Of a stretch of 64,000 bases of DNA, positions 59,780 through 64,000 are shown piece by piece (within the stretch, counting starts at the first letter, position 1; each line of letters starts with the position of its first letter). Below the pieces are notes generated by a model. It saw only the letters and a program-made list of their open reading frames with translations, did no database searches and was not told the origin of the DNA. This DNA is from Bugula neritina (taxonomy: Eukaryota > Bryozoa > Gymnolaemata > Cheilostomatida > Bugulidae), in NCBI GenBank assembly GCA_964035545.1, contig OZ037769.1, positions 8,776,929 to 8,840,928 of the forward strand, in the 5' to 3' direction. A program made the position numbers and the translations under genes.

Positions 59780-62700
59780 ATGAAGAGCAACCCAATGTAC
59801 TCTCTTATGGATGTACAAATGGGCGGGTTGATGGTTGAAACTTATGAGAAAGAAGGAGTCCCTGGCATAGAGCGACTGTGTAAAGTAGAAATAGCCAAAC
59901 ACTACCTCTACAGCCATGGCAAGGGTCAGGTTATTAGTCATTCAGATTATGCTGATTGGATGAGCACATCAGCTGCCCAAAAGGTATAGTGTTTACATTC
60001 TTTAGAATGCTGGATAAATCCTTGATGAAGAATAAAATAGAATAAACCCTGTGAATACAGCATCTCAGTCAGTAATTTCTTGCAATAGTTTATTAGTTGG
60101 TCGACCTTGTCCAGTCGTTTAATAACATATTTTATGGTATATATAGTATTATATGTTATGAACATGTCATAGTGTCATAACATAGATACATATATCATCC
60201 TGCCAATGCATTGCGATATATAATAGCATGATTTACTCAAGTAAAATAAGCTTTTAACAACTAAAATTGCACCATTATTACAGTATACACAGCACTAATT
60301 ATCTCAGTCCAAAGAATATTTATCAGAGACTATAAATGCATAACTTCAGTCATTATTAAACTAGAAAGTACAGAAAAGTTGCAAATAATATGCATAATAA
60401 GCAATGGTATTCCGTAAAAGTTAAGGCCCTGCTTAAAACTTATTAAATGATAAAAGAGCTTCTCTTTAACAATATCTTGCATACTGCTGTCAGTTGAACT
60501 TTAAAGTGTTGAGAAGTATGCTGCCCGTGCTTCCAGCTGTTGAAGAGCAAACAAATGCCTATAGCACAGTTGATTACTGAAACTAAAATCCTTAGCAATA
60601 ATCAATATGAAATACAAAGTAGTTGAAAGAAACAAATATAATCTAATTTAAATTATCATAGTACCTAAAAGTAAATGTCCACAATATTTTTATTTTAGGC
60701 TTATGCATAATATATGTACTATGAGTGCTAAAACTTGAATTAAAATTAGGTATTTAGAACCTGCCATATATTTTGTTAGATGCATATTGTAAGCTAACAT
60801 ATTTTGTGTAGAAATAGTAATAGTGTCTTGGCAACTTGTTTAAATATTCTCGATTGTTAGAACACTAATAGTATTTTGGTAAAGAACCCGTGCATCAAGG
60901 GGGTCTATAAATAAAAGTTACAGGGGTGTATGGGGGTAGAAGAAACCACTTTACACATGTATGATATATGAGGTCACACACATCCTTGCTGTAGTTATAT
61001 GCATGGTGCTAGTTTTACATAATTCATAAGCTGCAGCTTTATTCAGAATTCCTGAATTTCTTGATATGTCAATATAGGGATAAACTTATGCAATGGCTAC
61101 CTACAGATTTTATATATACTAGTTCTAATTTGTACAAGGAGTATTATAGACTGAGAACAAATTATGAAGTTATTATGCTGAGAGTTTAGGGGAACAGAAA
61201 GCTTTTCATACTTTCGCTGACCTGCTTTAGAATTGATAGTCAGCATTAGATAATATCAATGAATGAATTGCTCCCTATGGTATAAATATTTACAATTTAA
61301 TTTTATCTTCATTGTTCTACTCTAATTGCTCTACATGAAAGTTTCTACTGATAGTAGATCCTTTATTCTTAGCCATTTGTCTGATATAATAGGCCAACTA
61401 TTATGCTCTATTTTCAGTATTGGAAATATGTAATGATAGACCAGTTTCCTTTTGATCATTAAAATAAATGACAAAATCAATAATGAAAACTGGCAATTGC
61501 ATCATCTGTAACCAACACTTTTACTCTGTAAATACTAAGTTTGTTTTTTTTTTTGGTAGTCTCAGCCTGGCTATATAATATGCTCAGTGACTTTAGTTGC
61601 CTAAGATAAACATTAGGTGTCCCAAACAAACTTGTCTCCTTACATCATAGGGTGACAGCTCTGATCTTCATCAAGGCAACTGGCAATAGCTAGTAGTTTG
61701 ATTATCTAAACGGCCGTTTTATTTTTGCAAACTAAAATCACATTTAATGGTTTTGATTGCAATGGTTTTGCAAGAGTAAATCTATACATTAATCAGATAT
61801 TTTATCATATATTTAAAATGATAAATATGCAGAAAGATGAGGTAATTTTATTGTATATTAAACAGATTGAAAAACTTCTGAACTTTTGACAATTTGGCAA
61901 ATGCCCATTACTCATTCATTTAAAGAGCATGAAAGAAACTTGAGTTAAAGCCATTTACAGGATTAACTAGTTCAATTCATACGATTATTATTATGTCTCG
62001 TAAAACTGCCAGTTCCATGCACTCTTTATCTATACTGTCAGTTAATTAAAACAGAATTACAAAAAAAGACTTTAAATTTAGGATGACTGTTCAAACCATA
62101 GTAACACGGACTACACTAAGAACAGATTTGTGAGATTTACAAACCACAAAGCATGTTGGAAATTACATAAAAGAGGTGTACTTGGCGAGACCATACTGCA
62201 TCTCTGCTATCATAATAATACTCCAATACACATAGAGATTGCAAAGGTGCTGCTGCAGTTATACCCACGCCTAGCCTTGGATATCACAGAAGGAGAAGAG
62301 AAGTATGGTAGGTCTAAACTTTGGTAAAGTAGACATCTAGCCATACAAAAACAATTAGGATGTATGCTACAGAGTTTAAAATATATATTTTGGTCTTCAT
62401 CAATTTATAAAAAGAGGATACTGACCCAAGATATTCCGTACCAAACCGCTTTAGACAACTAATAAATTCTCAATTATATTTGCATTCAACCAACATTTTT
62501 TACATCCTATTCACTAAAACTTTGAGGAATATTTATCAATGCAACAAGATTATTTTTACTTCATAATTGTGATTTATTGTTTTTGGGCTAAGGTACCAGT
62601 TTTAAAACAGCTTAAGATATACTACTGCTAAATTACTGCTGCTTTGTGTGCCATCTTTCCAATTAGTAACTAGAAACTCATGTTTCAAAGTATGTTGCTA

Positions 62701-64000
62701 AACTACATTGCATGGTGTTCAATTAACATGTTGAAATATTATACACCAAGTTATTCGTATGAACTCAACCTGTACTTTAATAAATAGGTCAGAGTGCCCT
62801 CCATCTGGCTATTGTAAATGGAGACTTGGAGTCTGTAAAACTATTGGTTGAAAGTGGTGCTGACGTCAACCAACCTGCTACTGGTAGATTCTTTCTTCCC
62901 GAGGACCAGAAAGAGAAGAAGACAAACAATAGCAATTTTGTTGGTTAGATAATTTAACACAACATTGAATCTTTGGTTAGATAATTTAACACAACATTGA
63001 ATCTTGTTAGATAATTTAACACAACATTGAATCATTGGTTAGATAATTTAAACACAACATTGAATCATTGGTTAGATAATTTAACACAACATTGAACTGT
63101 TAGTAGAAAGCATGAAAGCATGAAATATCATTCTATTGCATACATACAAAAGTAAAGTATTTAGTTGTATTCTTTTAAAAATCACACTTCAAATTATGGA
63201 ATTATTTCTGCAAAAAAGTTTCATAGTTGTGTTTTTCTAACAAATGGCTGTATTTGTGTTATGAACATAAGATAGGCAATCGTTGCTATAGACTAAAAAG
63301 AAAGATATTTTATATTATTGATGAAATTATTCTGAGTGAAAATAAGCACTTAATATGTATTATATTGATTGTTAAGTAATAATTAAGCCATTGAAATGAT
63401 AGCTATTGTTGTAAAACAGTACTTGAAGAACCACTGCTTCTGGAAATAATGTTCTATGACTATTTAAGTAAAGGCTCCGTATAAAGCTCTTAGGGCTGAA
63501 GCTGGGATTTATTATTCAACTTGAGTTTCATTGTTGAGAAATTCAAGTAACTTTTCATCTGTCTGTAGTTTTCAAATATTGACCAAAGCTTTGACCAGTT
63601 TCTAAGTTTGTGTATTAAATGCAAGCACTGCCATCCAAATGTAGCAGCACTTTTTCACTATCACTCATGATAGCAAATATCTCGCTCATGATAAAAATTA
63701 AGCAAACCACCAGCTCACAATCATATCTCAATTGCTGAGAACAAAGTTTATTTTGGATAGTAAATATGCCTCTTGGAGGTAATGACATTAGTTTATTTGA
63801 AGCTCAAAGTAATTCAACTATCAACTGAGCAGTGTTTATACCTGGCTAGCTTTATCATGCAAACCATTTTTAATTTTTGAGTGCATCAAGTTAACAAGCA
63901 CAAGTATAACATACTGCAAGTTGTCTATGAAGTCTAGACTCATTCACACCCATTTATTTACCCTGGCTTTTTAGGTTACGCTTATTATGGGGAGTTCCCT
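59780..64000 (+). CDS. TRPV-type cation channel (Nanchung/OCR-like), 5' part; runs off right edge
   Basis: Exons are 59777-59983 (in-frame ATG at 59780), 62082-62307, 62788-62943 and 63975-64000 onward; phases 0,1,1 all agree. The product reads [44 protein letters not shown], an ankyrin repeat [20 protein letters not shown] followed by [20 protein letters not shown], and GYAYYGEFP. These strings match the N-terminal ankyrin region of invertebrate TRPV subunits, which act in ciliated mechanosensory and chemosensory neurons in model animals. The pore lies off the edge. I place it nearer the Nanchung/OCR branch than Inactive/OSM-9 by wording only. Confidence 0.82.
60000..62081. other. TRPV intron 1, nothing further recognised
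   Basis: A 2.1-kb AT-rich intron. No exon in phase, RNA gene or tandem repeat was seen. Confidence 0.45.
62941..63094. repeat. 31-bp tandem array starting at the TRPV exon 3 splice donor
   Basis: Five units of TTGGTTAGATAATTTAACAC plus AACATTGAATC (31-33 bp). The first overlaps the last bases of exon 3, and the true donor is TTG|GTTAGAT at 62943-62944. Three of the four further units repeat TTG|GTTAGAT exactly; one has TTGTTAGAT. Confidence 0.93.

Overview
This is intron-rich animal nuclear DNA, about two-thirds A+T. Exons are short, bounded by GT-AG introns, and embedded in tandem repeats and transposon remnants. The gene content is a methuselah-like/class B GPCR with a somatomedin-B-type cysteine module, a soluble (bicarbonate-type) adenylyl cyclase and an invertebrate TRPV channel. 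That fits a lophotrochozoan (for example a mollusc, bryozoan or brachiopod), but the species cannot be fixed from sequence alone. I rebuilt exon structures by hand from splice consensus, reading-frame phase and comparison between the two GPCR copies; no search was run.

Layout. (1) 1-9056, minus strand: five exons of GPCR copy A, cut by the left edge, with one in-frame TGA in exon 4. (2) 9057-21210: a gene-poor interval holding a hexamer microsatellite, a 22-bp minisatellite, a decayed transposon-associated coding region and a 367-bp direct repeat. (3) 21211-45899, minus strand: a complete ADCY10-like adenylyl cyclase rebuilt as 33 coding exons whose phases all agree (5,316 nt, about 1,771 residues). 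Its introns carry a 2.8-kb satellite, a 48-bp minisatellite, a Harbinger-like MITE and a tRNA-derived SINE. (4) 47555-56051, plus strand: GPCR copy B, complete, five exons, about 1,337 residues, in inverted orientation to copy A. (5) 59780-64000, plus strand: the N-terminal ankyrin-repeat half of a TRPV channel (Nanchung/OCR type), cut by the right edge.

The most unusual observation is a shared pattern at three introns. In each, a tandem array starts exactly at a splice junction, and every unit carries a copy of that splice site with a few adjoining exon bases. The sites are the 5' splice site of the last cyclase intron (37-bp units, about 74 copies), the 3' splice site before cyclase exon 6 (48-bp units, seven extra acceptors, open in frame) and the 5' splice site after TRPV exon 3 (about 31-bp units, five copies). 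These arrays create decoy splice sites. In the 48-bp case, alternative acceptor choice would add 16-residue blocks in frame.

Functionally, the window pairs a cAMP-producing cyclase with two cell-surface receptors and a cation channel. No operon-like or co-regulated relationship can be claimed. Cyclase and GPCR copy B are divergently transcribed from about 1.65 kb of shared upstream DNA.
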